DNA of 64,000 nucleotides from Prorocentrum cordatum (GCA_963575745.1 CAUYUJ010016149.1:625318-689317); one strand, 5' to 3'; positions 42,801 to 54,425 are shown, counted from the first letter of the stretch. The notes: generated by a model not told the origin, from the letters alone. Translations and numbers: made by a program.

Positions 42801-44490
42801 AAGTTCGACAAGTGGGACTCGCAGCACAGCGCGGGCCAGTTGCAGAGCTTGTTTGAGTATTGTCCATCGCTTGTCCCTTGCAAGCCAGCCCTGCAGCCGC
42901 TCCCATCGGGCAGCATGGGCAGCTTCGAGGTGATGTTCAACTTGGCGGAGAAAGCGGAAGCCATCGCATCATTTGCAGCTGGGAACCGCCGGTCTTCCAA
43001 CATGGGCCGCGTTCTCCTTCGTGATTGGGCTCGCAAGAACAGGGTTATCCAGCACGATGACCAGCCAGAGTGGCGAGAACCTGTGCGACAGGACGCGTGC
43101 AGGAAGTGTCTGGCGCACGGCGTTTGTGCGTGTGTGTGTGTGTTGCGATGGGGGCAAGGCAGTGCTGAGCCTGCGCAACCAGGTCCTGCAGTTTATCAAG
43201 TCGGTCTGCCCCCGAAAGTCGAATAACATTGGCTTGTTGAAGGATGCTTTCTTGGTGCTGAGGCTGGAGGGGGTCAAGGCCGACCAGCCCACATGGCTTG
43301 ATTTCGCGTCCGACGACGAGGGGGGCGCAGCCGAGGAGTACACGTTCAGCGAGGGGTTGCATTGGTTTCACATTGGCTTCGTGCTCTTCAGCCCGCGCCG
43401 CCCAGAGTACCACCTCTTGAAGGAGGCCGCCGGCGACGAGTCGGACCCGTACGTCTGGTTGCGAGCGAGCAACGAGTACTTTTACGATTGGGCTCTTTTC
43501 TCGAACATGGATCGCTCGTGTACTTGGACAGGTCGCATCTTCAGCCTTCTGGACTCGTTGGACCTCACGGGCCTTCTCGACGTCGCGCTGGCCCCAGTGG
43601 AAGCTTTGCCGGGCGGTGGGCAGCAGATATGGCCACCCCCGCCGCGGAAGCGCAGGACAAATATTGGTCCGTCTAGCAGTGCCGAGCTTTGCGGGTCAGG
43701 CGGCCCGAGCGTTGGCGCCGTGGAGGATGGCGAGGCCGACGGCGACGCCGACTGCGAGGCCAGTGAGGCTGGCAACGATGAGGGCGTTGAGGGGGAGTCG
43801 AACGGCTCGGTGTCCGATTGCCTTGAGGAAGAGCAGGTCGACATGTGGGCTTTGGTCAAGAACCACCTCGACGGCCTCGAGGAGAGCAGGGGGGGTGGCG
43901 ATGACCAGGCAAGCTGCCATTGCCCCGCCGCTGGGGGCGCAGGCCACGACGGGCACGACGGCGGCAGCGGAGGCGACGACGAGGGCGGCGACCACGCTGG
44001 AGGAGTCGGTGCTGAGCAGCCTGCAGGTGATGGAGGCAGCGGTGCTAAGAGCAGCCAGTCGTCCAGCAGCAGCTCGAGCAGCTCGGATTCTTCGAGCAGC
44101 TCTCCCCGTGGCGCTGGTGGCGCCAGGGGCGCAGCCGTCGATGTGTTAGATATCCCTGGTGGCGGCCGCATTGTGTATTATCGCAATGGCGACTTCGTCG
44201 CGGAGTGCCCCAACCCAGCACGCGGCAAGAAGCGCCGTCTCTTTCGGACGAGTCGGCCGAGCGCAACGAAAGATGCGCAGGGCAGGCCGCTCGGTCTGAA
44301 GGGTTGGCTTGTCATGGCTTATTCGGGGGCGTTCCCGAACAGGACTGAGCACGTGAATAACAAAATGTGTTCCCCTTGCTACCGAGATCGGGTCAAGCAT
44401 CGGAAAGAATTAGTTGCCTTGCCTGGCAGCGGCAACATACTTAAGCATGAGAAGCCCCGTGGCAAGGCTGAGCCAAGGGGTGTAGCGTGA
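39820..44490 (+). pseudogene. Transposase-like gene, about 1550 codons, with stops and frameshifts
   Basis: A coding frame runs from an ATG at 39820 to a TGA at 44488-44490, without introns. It has an in-frame TGA at 40195-40197 and TAA at 41026-41028; coding character continues past both. It shifts frame near 41740-41800 and back near 43100-43150, the latter at a (GT)n run. Visible parts: VATTDAAASNYKTERGI and HMPCNVHKVATGHSKTY, resembling the second Asp and the Cys/His region of RNase H-fold transposases; YPRHRWTGADLSIDEIGL; VKGENDHGSFKRH, a possible catalytic Glu; GAWRSFVRRESLGLQGRPDI; an acidic Ser/Gly/Asp-rich linker; and a C-terminal basic domain (GGGRIVYYRNGDFVAECPNP ... QGRPLGLKGWLV). 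From memory, similar proteins are abundant and unnamed in dinoflagellates. The transposase assignment is inference. Confidence 0.6.
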
Positions 44491-45565
44491 GAAAAAAGAT
44501 ACGCAACTAGGCTGGTCTCGGTTGAGATTGCGAAGGGGTGGGTGGGCGGGGCAAGGGACGGGCAGGGGCGGCGAGGTGAGCAGCCGTGGGCGGAGTGAAC
44601 TGAGGAACATCAAGAGTAAGCGCCCCAGGGGGGCGCCTCGAACCCAACTCACTTGCAAACGGGGTGGGGCGTTAAGTGCTAGCCTGGCTCGTTCGTTCTC
44701 GCTGTGGGCCTGGGGCTATTATTATCTGCAAATTCCGTCGGGGCATGTGTCTCCCGTGGGTGTGGCCAGGCCCAAAGCTCCCCTTCCCCAGAGTTGCCCC
44801 AAAGTCCCCGAAGGCAGTGTTGAGGCAAGCGGTCGTGTGGCATGGTGTCCTGGGGGCTTGCGATTCTTGGGTGCCCCGCCCCCCAGCTACGAACGACTCC
44901 GCCCCCCTGGGGGTGGCCCTCATCCAAAATAAACTAGAGCGACAGGCCCTTGCTATGGCCATAGCGGGGCCCACCAACCCCTGCCCCCTCTCCCCGCCCG
45001 TCCCGTCACCCGCTGGAAGCGCGAGGGTCCCATGAGCACGCGTGGCACGATGAACCTTCTGAGGGCGTTATTAGAACCCATGGGGATCTATGCGGGCCCT
45101 ACGTGGCCTTATGGTGCGTCCCGTGTTTGACTCCATAATGGCCCCCTAAAAGACCCGATGGGGCCGCCGCGCGACCATGGCACCACGAGGGTCCCATGGG
45201 GAGGCAGATCACGATTGAAAATGATCCGCCCTCTAGTCCAGTACCCCTCGGCACGGGGCGCCGTTGCTCCAGTGCTGCGGGGGGCGGTGCCTCGGCCAGC
45301 AGATCAGTGCGTCTTGATATGATGTGCCATCGGTCTTTGCACCAGCTGGAGGAAGTTCTCGGATTCTGGCGCGCGCGGGTGCGGCCTCAGCCCACGGGCG
45401 TCATGACGGTCTCTCTTCGTTCCCAACGTCTGCCCGTGCGCCCGCGTGGCGCCGTGGCTGTTCTTTTGCATTCCCTCAGCTCCTTTCGCATGCATTTTTG
45501 GCTCGAACAGCCTGGTTCCAGGTGTGATTTATTTCCGATTGCACGCGGGGGCCCAGAGGTTACCG
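44491..45565. other. Intergenic stretch, nothing recognised
   Basis: GC-rich sequence without repeats of note. A weak spliced-leader-like string (GCATTTTTGGCTCGAA) lies at about 45493-45508, about 60 bp before the next ORF; the match is too poor to rely on. Confidence 0.5.
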
Positions 45566-46099
45566 ATGGCGTCCATGAATCAGCCACTCGAGGTTAGTGG
45601 CGACTCGGGTTCCAGCTCTCCAGCGACTGGCAACTCGGGCCCAGGGCCGAGTAGGCACCGCCGCACGGCCTCAGAGCGTCGGACGGCGCCCGCGCAACCT
45701 TCCATGAGAGCCCTCTTCGCCTCCGCCTACGACGCGCCACCGCAGCAGGAGGATTCAGGTTCAGGGCTGACGAGCGCGGTGCTTCAGGATACGCTGGCCC
45801 CAGGGGACCCAGAGGCATCGGGCGGAGAGGTCCCCGTCGTCTTGCCGACGGCTGGCCACGAGGGCGAGGCAGCGTTGTCCGACTTCGATAGCGGCCCCAA
45901 GGACGAGCTGTTCAAGAAGAGCATCGTGCACGAGTACATCAGTTTCGCCGACATGCCTGATTGCATACGGCGCCAGTTTGCCCGCTTGCGCCCATGCGAG
46001 ATCAGTCCCGACGACGGCCGCACGACCTACATCAAGAGGGCCAAGTTCACGGTGACCTACACGGTGGTGGAGGAGTGCCGCCACAGCTCAAGCGACTGA
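45566..46099 (+). CDS. Hypothetical 177-aa protein
   Basis: The frame is open further upstream, but the first ATG that gives a protein-like N-terminus is at 45566 (MASMNQPLEVSGDSG). The first 110 residues are Ser/Gly/Ala/Pro-rich and probably disordered. The C-terminal 60 residues look folded: DELFKKSIVHEYISFADMPD, then CIRRQFARLRPCEISPDDGR and IKRAKFTVTYTVVEEC. No family was recognised. It may be the first exon of a larger gene or a retroposed fragment like its neighbours. Confidence 0.45.
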   Translation: MASMNQPLEVSGDSGSSSPATGNSGPGPSRHRRTASERRTAPAQPSMRALFASAYDAPPQQEDSGSGLTSAVLQDTLAPGDPEASGGEVPVVLPTAGHEGEAALSDFDSGPKDELFKKSIVHEYISFADMPDCIRRQFARLRPCEISPDDGRTTYIKRAKFTVTYTVVEECRHSSSD

Positions 46100-48900
46100 A
46101 TTGCGCCACGAGAAGTTTGGACTACAATGCGTAAGATTCGCAATATGATTGGATTGACTTCGCAATTTGTAGTTGGGAGGGGCGAGGGGGCCGTACGCTA
46201 TGTTTGCAGTGGCAGTGGTAGCAAACTAGCGGCCTGTCGCCCTCGCCAGCTACCCATCGTGACCCTACCGACTCATTGCCTTGCAACGTGCAATGTTGTG
46301 AGTCTTGATGTTTGCGATGCGACGTGCAGTCTTCATTTTTTTTTTTTTGCGAGGGGCTCTTGGGGGCCCACCTTGCGCAGACAAGACGCGATATACATGT
46401 GTGCGGGTATGTCTTGGGAACAGATGCAGCACCACGAAAGGCAACATATGCATAGGAACACACGTAACGGAGCGAACACATGCTTCACACTCCGCAATAT
46501 ATGTCATGGTAACATGTATGTACGGGCTCGCCATTGCTAGGCAAACGCAACAGATACACGCATCGACGTGCGCCATAAGGAACCTCAGCGAATATGCAAA
46601 ACATGACCCCACAGCACAAGTGTGGCCAGGAACCTCACAAGCGTTGGAGAGGGAGGGAGGGAGGGGGGAGGGGGGAGGAGAGAGAGGGGAGGAGGGAGGA
46701 GGGAGGACTGCTCAGGAAGGAAGGAGGCTGAGCGAGGATTATGTCGCCATCTTGGTTCGAACCATCAATGGCTCAAAGGCAGCATTACTAAAGGGCAGCG
46801 CAAGATGATTGGCTTCAGCCAACTCTCGGTTCCTGTTGCATGCGTACTACGCAGCAGCGGCGCGTTCTATCGTTCCGTGCCTGGGTGGCCGCGCAGCCGC
46901 ATCACCCGCGGCCAGTGCGTTCGCCCCGCGACGGGCGCGCCGCTGGGCGCGAAGGAAAGGGGCGCGGCAGCGGTGGTGGTGTGGGGGGGGGGGGGGGGGG
47001 CGAGCGGCTGCGCCCTGTCGGCGCGAGAAGCAAGTCGCGAAGGCGCGTTGGCGACCGCCGCGGAAGGGGGGCGCGAATAGTTCGCGCCCCGCAACCGCCG
47101 ATCATGTCCCAACCGAACTTCGGGGCGACCGAATCCTAGCGCTGATGTGCGTGCGGATGCGGCTTCCAGCGGGGCGCACTCGCGAGTTTCGCTCGCAATC
47201 ATGTTGCCTGCGTGCGCGATATATTCAGCGCGGCTACCCCTCGGGATATGCATGGTCACTGCCTTGCTGGTTGCTGGCCCGACGCGTCTCGCGCAGGCGC
47301 ACCTTGGAGCAGCATGCTGGTTGCGGTTGATGTCGCCCCCTGGTCTGGTCTTGCCGGCGCCGCCTCTGGCCTGGCGCCCGCATGTCAGCGGCTTCGCTGC
47401 GTTGGGAGTGGCATCCAAACGTTTGCCTGCGAGGTGGTGAGGCGCGCGCACTACCCTGACCGTCTCTGCAACATGTCTAGTGCAGCAACTTCATTGCCAT
47501 TTGGGCCGTCTGGCGGGGGCGCAAGAAACCGCACGACTGCCTCAACTCGCGTTGGGCCCGCGCGCGGTGCGTGCGCAACTGGCTGAACTTGGTTTTTTGA
47601 CTGGCTGAACTCGTTTTCGACTCTTTTTTTGACTGGCTGAACTCAGGTTTCGATTGCCTCAACTAGTTGTACAGACCGCCTCGGCTCGAGCACGACTGCC
47701 TCAACTAGTTGTGTGCGTGCTTCGGGCGCGCGCGCGACTCTTTGGGGGAGTCGCGCGTGGGCGCCGCCGCGCGTCCCCCCGACGTTGCTGCAATTCCCCG
47801 CGGTCGATCAGTCGCTGGTAGTGAAGCAGCGGAACCACCCGCTTGCTGTTCAGCTGATCATGGTTCGGTTGCTTCTCTACCTTCTACGAGCTGAGCAACT
47901 TGCGAGTCGCGCGCGCGCACCACTGGCACACAATCCTAAACCAAGTGCCCACCCTCACCGCGCTCGCGCCGCGCCCACCGCTGCACCCCCCCCCCCCCCC
48001 CCCCCCCTCGCCCACCCGCCCACCCCTCGCGCGCCTGTCAGACATGCTGCAAAGTCCCCCCCCCTCCCCCTCGGGAACATCACCCATTAGAAATGTTGCA
48101 GAGCCCCCCCCCACCCCCTCTTCGCGCCGAGCCACCCTACTCGAATTTGCGCGGCTGGGTTCGCTGCCGCCGCGCGCGCGCGTTGCCCGCCAGCTTGGTC
48201 CCCCCATCTTCCCCCGCGCACCCCCTCGCCATTGCGGGCGAACCGCTGACGGACGATTGGCGATGGGCAATCCACTGGCGCGCTTTCGTTGGGAGCAGAT
48301 CGCCTCGCGGGTGGGCGCGCCGTCAAGGGGGGTGCATGGGCAGCCCGTGAAGCCAGCGAGCGGGCACTTGCGAAGCGCACTTCGTTGCAGGGAAGCCCCG
48401 TCTGCCACCTGCAGTGGAAGTGCTCCAGGGCCGCGGCGGGATTGTTGCTGAATGCTGCAGCAGGAGTGGCGCGCCGCGCGCGGGCTGCTTCGGCCTGGGC
48501 TGGGTTGGCAGTCGGCAGTCGCCGCAAACGAAGTTTTGCGTCGGCGCAGGCGGCGCGGCCCGCCAGCGTCTCAGGCAACCCGTGGCTCGGCGCCATTTTT
48601 CTGCCCTGAAGCCACAGCTTGGGTCGAAATCTGCCTTGGCGCGCATTGCGATACCTTGGGGGGTGGATGCAATGGAGGGGGTGGCGGGGGTGAGACTATT
48701 GTTGGTGGGAAGCAATGGAGGGGGAATCGCGGCGGGATACAATGTGGTGATATGGCGAGGGGTGGATTGGGGTGGTGGTGGCCATGTGGGGGGGACAAGG
48801 GGGAAGGGGGTGGCAGGGGAAACAATAGTTCGGGCAACAATGCGGGGTGATCGCTGAGGGGGGCGATTGGGGGGTTGGCGGCGCGGGGGGAGGGGGGGGG
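46100..48900. other. Non-coding stretch up to the assembly gap
   Basis: It holds a (T)13 run at about 46338, a GGGAGG tract at 46645-46710, a C-run at about 47985-48007 and G-rich sequence near 48890. A 16-18-bp motif (GACTGGCTGAACTCG / GACTGCCTCAACTAGTTGT) occurs about six times in 47530-47720. The ORFs overlap in four frames and show no motifs. Confidence 0.6.
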
Positions 48901-49000
48901 NNNNNNNNNNNNNNNNNNNNNNNNNNNNNNNNNNNNNNNNNNNNNNNNNNNNNNNNNNNNNNNNNNNNNNNNNNNNNNNNNNNNNNNNNNNNNNNNNNNN
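48901..49000. other. Assembly gap (100 N)
   Basis: Exactly 100 N, the usual placeholder for a gap of unknown size. Open frames drawn across it are meaningless. Confidence 0.98.
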
Positions 49001-49536
49001 GCAGGCCGCCGCCGCCCTTTGCCATTTCAGGTTAGGGTATGCAGTTTTCACATGTTGTGCCCCATGCGAGCTTGGCAGCTGGATCTTTCCAGCTTTTGAT
49101 CGTCTGTTTGGTCAATTTCCCGAGGAACGCACGGCGCGCTTCGTGCCGAGACAGAGAGCTCCACGCACGGCCCGCCAGCCTAGGGCAGGCGCTGGCGTTT
49201 GGAGGCGGCCCTTTGCCCCCTGGGGCCCTTTGGGGGCTTAGCGCACCTCCAGTCAACCTTGTCCCCCCACCAGAGGGTTCCAGACGGGGCTGTTCGGGGG
49301 CGGCAGCAGGCCGCCGCCGCCCTTTGCCATTTCAGGTTAGGGTATGCAGTTTTCACATGTTGTGCCCCATGCGAGCTTGGCAGCTGGATCTTTCCAGCTT
49401 TTGATCGTCTGTTTGGTCAATTTCCCGAGGAACGCACGGCGCGCTTCGTGCCGAGACAGAGAGCTCCACGCACGGCCCGCCAGCCTAGGGCAGGCGCTGG
49501 CGTTTGGAGGCGGCCCTTTGCCCCCTGGGGCCCTTT
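49001..49536. repeat. 305-bp tandem duplication next to the gap
   Basis: GGTTAGGGTATGCAGTTTTC and about 230 bp around it occur at 49001-49230 and again at 49306-49536, essentially identical, with a 305-bp offset. Because the first copy touches the gap, it may be an assembly artefact. A GGCGCGAAGATAACCGAGTC motif then recurs three times in 49605-49705. Confidence 0.88.
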
Positions 49537-49755
49537 GGCAAAAACGGGCGCGCTTGGGCGACGACGTCGGCTTCGCTTCCTCGGGCATCGCCCCGCGGAG
49601 TTGGGGGCGCGAAGATAACCGAGTCGGCGGGGGCGCCATGTACTTGGGTCGGCGCGAAGCTAACAGAGTCGGCGGAGTTCTGGGCGCGAAGATAACCGAG
49701 TTGCCTGAATCGCACTTTTCGAGGGGCCCATGCGCCCGCTTCGGACGTCACCCTC

Positions 49756-49777
49756 TCCGTAGCCATTTTGGCTTAAG
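49756..49777 (+). other. Relic of the dinoflagellate spliced leader (21/22)
   Basis: TCCGTAGCCATTTTGGCTTAAG differs from DinoSL by a single C-to-T change. It lies 72 bp before the ATG of the long ORF at 49850. A 21/22 match is far beyond chance in a window of this size. Confidence 0.92.
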
Positions 49778-49849
49778 GGTTCTTTGCTGTTGTGGGTGCC
49801 TACGCAGCACGGGGGTACCTGATTCATACACATTCAGCCTGTGAGGTGG

Positions 49850-52800
49850 ATGGCCAGCTGCGAGCGCGGCAGGAGCAGACCTCCTTCGGCTCCTCCGTCG
49901 GTGGCTCCGTCCGCCAAGCGCGCGGCGTCTGCCGTTGGGTCGGAGTTGTGTCGCGGCGGGGGCCGCGGAGCAGGGGGCCGCAAGAAAGCCGGGAGCAGGG
50001 CTGCGTCAACCCCTGGGGCATCCGCGGAGCCAGCCAACAAAGCCAAGCAGTTCGGAGTTTGCAAGTGCTCAGCTTGCGGCGTCAAGAGCGACAAGCCAGG
50101 CGAGGTCTGGCCTTTCAAAGCGCCGCGCCCGCGGACAGGCCTGTTGGTGAATTTCGATGACAAGTGTTCGAAGTGTTGGACGCGCTACAGCAAGGGCGGT
50201 TTCCACATGCACCTCCAGTGGCATGAGTTTTGCGAGTACTCCACCGGCCATGCGAACGCGGAGGCCTTGGCAGAGGTCGACAATAATATCCATAACCCCC
50301 CCGAGATGATGGGTTTCAAGCAGCACGGCGTCCATGCCGCGCACTCTTCAGGCTGGCGGGTCAGGAAGGACTTCCAGGTGCTCGACGAGACCGAGTTCAA
50401 GTCCCACACGGGTGGGGAACCTCACTCGAGGATGCCCGCGGTGCCTAGCGCCGGCCTCCGCAAGCAGGGCAGCATCGAGGAGGAGACGTTCTACTTGTTC
50501 GAGCACCCGCACTCGCCCCTTCGCACGCTGAGCGTCTTTTCGGAGTTCCACGCCTCCGACACGGCCCAGCACTTGTCGCCCCAGATGCACTTGACGGGGT
50601 CGATGAACACGAACGCGTTGAAGAAGGTGGTAGAGATTGCCAACGCCGATAGCGGGCTTGCGAACCTGACCGTTGGCACCAAGATTCCAAAGCTGCCCGA
50701 ATTCCAGAAGGATTTCAAGGGGGAGCGCGCGAGGGCCGCCGCTGCCCATGCAGAGAGGGCGAGGCTGAAGAGACAGAGCAGTCTCGGTGAATGCGACTCT
50801 GCAACGCCTGGCCCGACCACCTTCATCGAGAATGGCGAGGAGAAGGCAATGGAGGAACAGCCCCTGGTCGCCGTCAGCGCCGACGCTTCGGCCGCTGCTC
50901 CGAGCAGCTTGGCTCCAGCGGCTGCCCCAGCGCAGGCGAGTCCCCAAACAGTGCCAGGACCCGATGCCGGGGATTGTCGGAGCCGCAGTCCGAGGCCGAG
51001 TGTCTTCCAGCGGGCCGCCAGCCGTTGCGACCTTGCGGATGGCAGCAGGAGCGTCTGGTCAGACCCAGCTACTGATCCTGGAGGGTCCGACAGGAAACAT
51101 CGAGGACACGATGTGAACTACTACTTGAGGGTCTTGGACTTGCAGCAGATCGCCGACGGAGAGAAGCTCGGCGTGCAGGTACACCATTCGAAGCAGCTGC
51201 TCAGGCACACTCAGTTGAGCCCCGAGGATCGCGACAGGCTTCACAATCACCTCGCGCTGGTTGGCCACGCGAAGACGCTGGCGGAGGAAAACTTGTTCGC
51301 ATTGCCAGATGTGTTCAACAAGGCAGTGGACGAGGTCATCGTTTCCAGAGGGGTGGTTCCTTCAAACGCTTTGGAGTCAATCGCCTTCAAGATCAGGACC
51401 AGGGAGTTGCTCAAAGACACGTCTTCGGAGACTGGACTGCGAGCCCTACTCGATTGCCTGCGGCCGTGGCCCACGCCCGAGGAGAAGCCCTGCGACCTCA
51501 AGATGCCGATCCTCGCTTGCAGCCGCATTGCGGCGAGGGATAAAGCAGCGTACTTCACGAACAATTTGGCGGTGCACGTGCTGAACCCTCTCGTGGAGAA
51601 GGGCGAGGGCGGGAAGGGCATGATGCTCATGACAGTGAATGTCATGCGCGAATTCCTCAGCGAGTCGAACCAGTACACCGATGCGATCGATGACCTTATT
51701 TTGCACGTGATCCTCGATTTCCGTTCTTTGATTGACGCCTTGGGTGCTTTGCTTTCTAGCACTTTGCAAGACAAGGTGGACGCCATGAGCGAGCTGCGCT
51801 CGCTCTTCGAGCACCTCTCAACGGCGAGCACCTCGCTGTTCGGTAACATCGGCCAGGCAATGAAAAGGACGGAGTGGTACGATAATCGGTTGGTGGACAT
51901 CGTTCAGAAAGAAGAATGCATCGCTTCGCTGTGCGAGGTGATGGCAAACAGCATGGATATGCTGGAGAAGGAGCTGGAGGTTGCAACATCGACGTGCAGC
52001 TGCCTGCTTGCATGGCGGCTTGCGAGACCTCGACGAAAGTCCAGACTAAGTTGGAACCAGAGTACGCCGCCGTGTATGTCCAGAAGGTCGAGCCCTACGT
52101 CGACGCTTGCGTGGCCCTCCTCCGCGTTGCCATACGTGACCAGGCCATCAGAGCCAGTGAGATCGCTAAGGTCAGCAGCGCGATCATGGAGATCGCGTAC
52201 GCCTTCCCAGAGAAAGAGACGGTGACGGGCATGAGCGTGGCCCTTGCCACGTACTCGAAGGAGGCGAAGAAGGGCGAGCTCGAGGAGGGCTTGCTGAGCG
52301 CAATGAAGGACTTCATTCGCCTTGGCGTCTTGGCGCCAGCAGAGCTGCGCAAGTCGACGACCAAGGCCCTGCTCCTCATGGCGGACAACGCAGCTGGGAT
52401 CACGGTGACCGACACTGCGATTGAAGACATCAGGCGCGTCTTGGCGATCCTCCTGGAGACCGCCGCGATGTTCCCAGATGAGGTCGGCAAGGACGCGATG
52501 AAGCTCGAACCGGCATTGGGAAAGGTGGCCCCGACGATCGCAGAGGAATCCAAGAATGCGGGATACGTGTTGACAAACTTTCTCAACTTGAACGACGCGG
52601 TCAACGACTACGCGCCGAATTTCAATAGGGAGAAGGAGCGGCTCGATGCTGGGACTTTCAACAAGGCCTCGTTCGACAAGCTGCGCTCGAACATGGTGTA
52701 CTTTGAGAAGATCTGCCCAGACGTTGCCGCCGTGAAAGATGTGCTGGAGAACGCAGCCGCGATGGTGGCAGCAGGCAAGGATCAGCTGATGTCTCACGAG

Positions 52801-53247
52801 CGCGAGCTGGCGGACTCGGCGAAGACTGCTCTGCATGCTGCGTTGCAGGTTGTGCGTGATGACAGCGGGAAGCCCCTCTGCGAGATGCAGTTCAAGAACT
52901 ACGCGGCGTTCGCTGAGAAGGCGAAGGCCTTCGGCGAGAAGGTCTACCCCGACGACCTCGAGAAGAAGTGCGAGGCGCTGTCGAACGCCGCGACCTCGGT
53001 CAAGGAGATGATATCGAGTTTCGGCGGCAAGCTGCCAGAGCACGAGTACGACGACAATATGAAGCTGGTTTTTGAAGCTTGGGCCTTCGGCATCTCAGTG
53101 GCGGTGGTGGCGCTCCTGGCAAGCCCGAACCCAGACAAGGTGCAGCAGCACCGCGCCATTGCTAAGCAGCAGAAGCACGCAGCAGACCCGAATGTGAACC
53201 CATTCATGCACAAACGTGTGATTGGCCAGCTGGCCAAGGCCAAGTGA
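49850..53247 (+). CDS. Retroposed gene: zinc-motif and long helical protein, about 1130 aa, one frameshift
   Basis: The first true ATG after the spliced-leader relic is at 49850 (MASCERGR). The frame stays open to about 52000, then continues in another frame to a TGA at 53245-53247; a one-base shift lies in about 51975-52025. N-terminal parts: a basic disordered segment, then CKCSACGVKSDKPGEVWPF and CSKCWTRYSKGGFHMHLQW, four Cys in two CxxC pairs plus His, likely zinc-binding. A Ser/Ala/Pro linker (about residues 330-410) is followed by about 700 residues of alpha-helical sequence (for example NVMREFLSESNQYTDAIDDL, GLLSAMKDFIRLGVLAPAEL). No catalytic motif or known family was recognised. The intron-free structure and the relic point to origin from a mature mRNA. 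Confidence 0.7.
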
Positions 53248-54322
53248 GAAGCTGATGATCGGCCAGCTGGCCACAGGGCCCTGGCCCAGCCTGAGCTGTG
53301 GAAGCCCAGGGATGGCTCGGACAAAAACAATGGAAATCTTGAGCTCAGTGTGTGCATTCGCGTCAGGACAGTCTTGGGTTCTTGGGGTCGCATTGGGCGT
53401 CTGGTGGGCCTCCTAGGGCCTGCGATGGCAGAACGGGCGTCGGGGGGCGCAAGGGCGGTGCGGAGACGGAGGGGTGGGGGGGAAGTGTGCGAGTGTGTGT
53501 GTGTGTGTGGGTGGGTGGGTGGGGTGGGGTGGGTGGGGTGGGGTGGGGTGGGGTGGGGTTGGGGTGGGTGGTGGGGGGGGGGGGGGGGGGGGGGGGGGGG
53601 TGGGGGGGGGGGGGGGGACAGGAGGGGTGGGAGGGGTCGGAGGATGAGGAGGGGGAGGAGGGGTAGGGGGAGGAGGAGGAGGAGGCGGAGGAGGAGGGAC
53701 GAGGAGGAGAGGATGAGGAGGACCAGCAGCAGCAGCAGGAGAAGGATGAGCAGGATAAGGAGATAGAGGAATAGCAGCAAGGCTAGGGCGGTCGGGTTCA
53801 GCGGGGGGGTGGCGCGGCGCGGCGCGGCCGCGCTGGCGGAGCTTCAGGCCGCTCGCCGCCCCGCCCGCCGCCCGCCGCCGCCGCCGCCGCCGTCTCCGCC
53901 TCTCTCCTGCTCCCCCCTCCCCCCTACTAGGCTTTGCCTTCCCAGCCTTTCCTACTACTGGCCCTTCCTCCCCTCTCTCTGCTACTAGCCTTTCCTCCTC
54001 TCCCCTCCCTCCTACTAGCCTCCCTCCTGCTAGCCTTTTCCTCCTCCCCTGGATGCCCTCCTTCCTCCCTCCTACTAGCCGTTCATCCTCCCCTGTTTGT
54101 TCCCCCCGCCGACGGGGTTGGCTCGAGCGTTATCTGCGCTCCGCTGTGCGGTTGCGACAATAGCCTGGTGCGGCCCGCGCTGGCCCTCAGAGGGCCTCGC
54201 GTCACCCCGCAGGGCCGAGTAATTTATCCGACCATCGCATTTTCCGCAAATGATATGTCGAGAAATGACGGACTCGATGTTCGACTAGTTGCGCAACTTT
54301 TTCTGGTTGTTCTCTGGGTCGC
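53248..54322. other. Intergenic simple sequence
   Basis: Contains (GT)n and GGGTGGGGTGGG repeats with a long G-run (53495-53620), a GGA/CAG tract (53640-53760), a GCC run (53855-53900) and a CTACTAGCC-based minisatellite (53925-54080). The G-rich part fits the G-quadruplex pattern. No gene is seen. Confidence 0.8.
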
Positions 54323-54425
54323 TCGCGGGACTCTTTTCCGATTCGAAACGCAATTCTGGGCGATTTCCCTTCTCGGGGCCCTGTAGCCCCCACGCCGCGT
54401 CTCAACCCAGGCGATCTCAAACGTG
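54323..54425 (+). repeat. Right arm of the 15-kb-spaced inverted repeat
   Basis: ATTCGAAACGCAATTCTGGG CGATTTCCCTTCTCGGGGCC is the inverted counterpart of 39142-39241. These are the only two copies I found in the window. Confidence 0.75.

Noticed and set aside
43850-43880. VDMWALVKNHL as the missing kinase helix-F exon (DVWSxGV)
   Set aside because: It lies within the continuous frame of the transposase-like gene, has no splice sites in phase and lacks the Ser-x-Gly-Val that should follow.
51904-53043. 379-aa minus-strand ORF
   Set aside because: Antisense shadow of the helical gene; the + strand frame has clear protein character.
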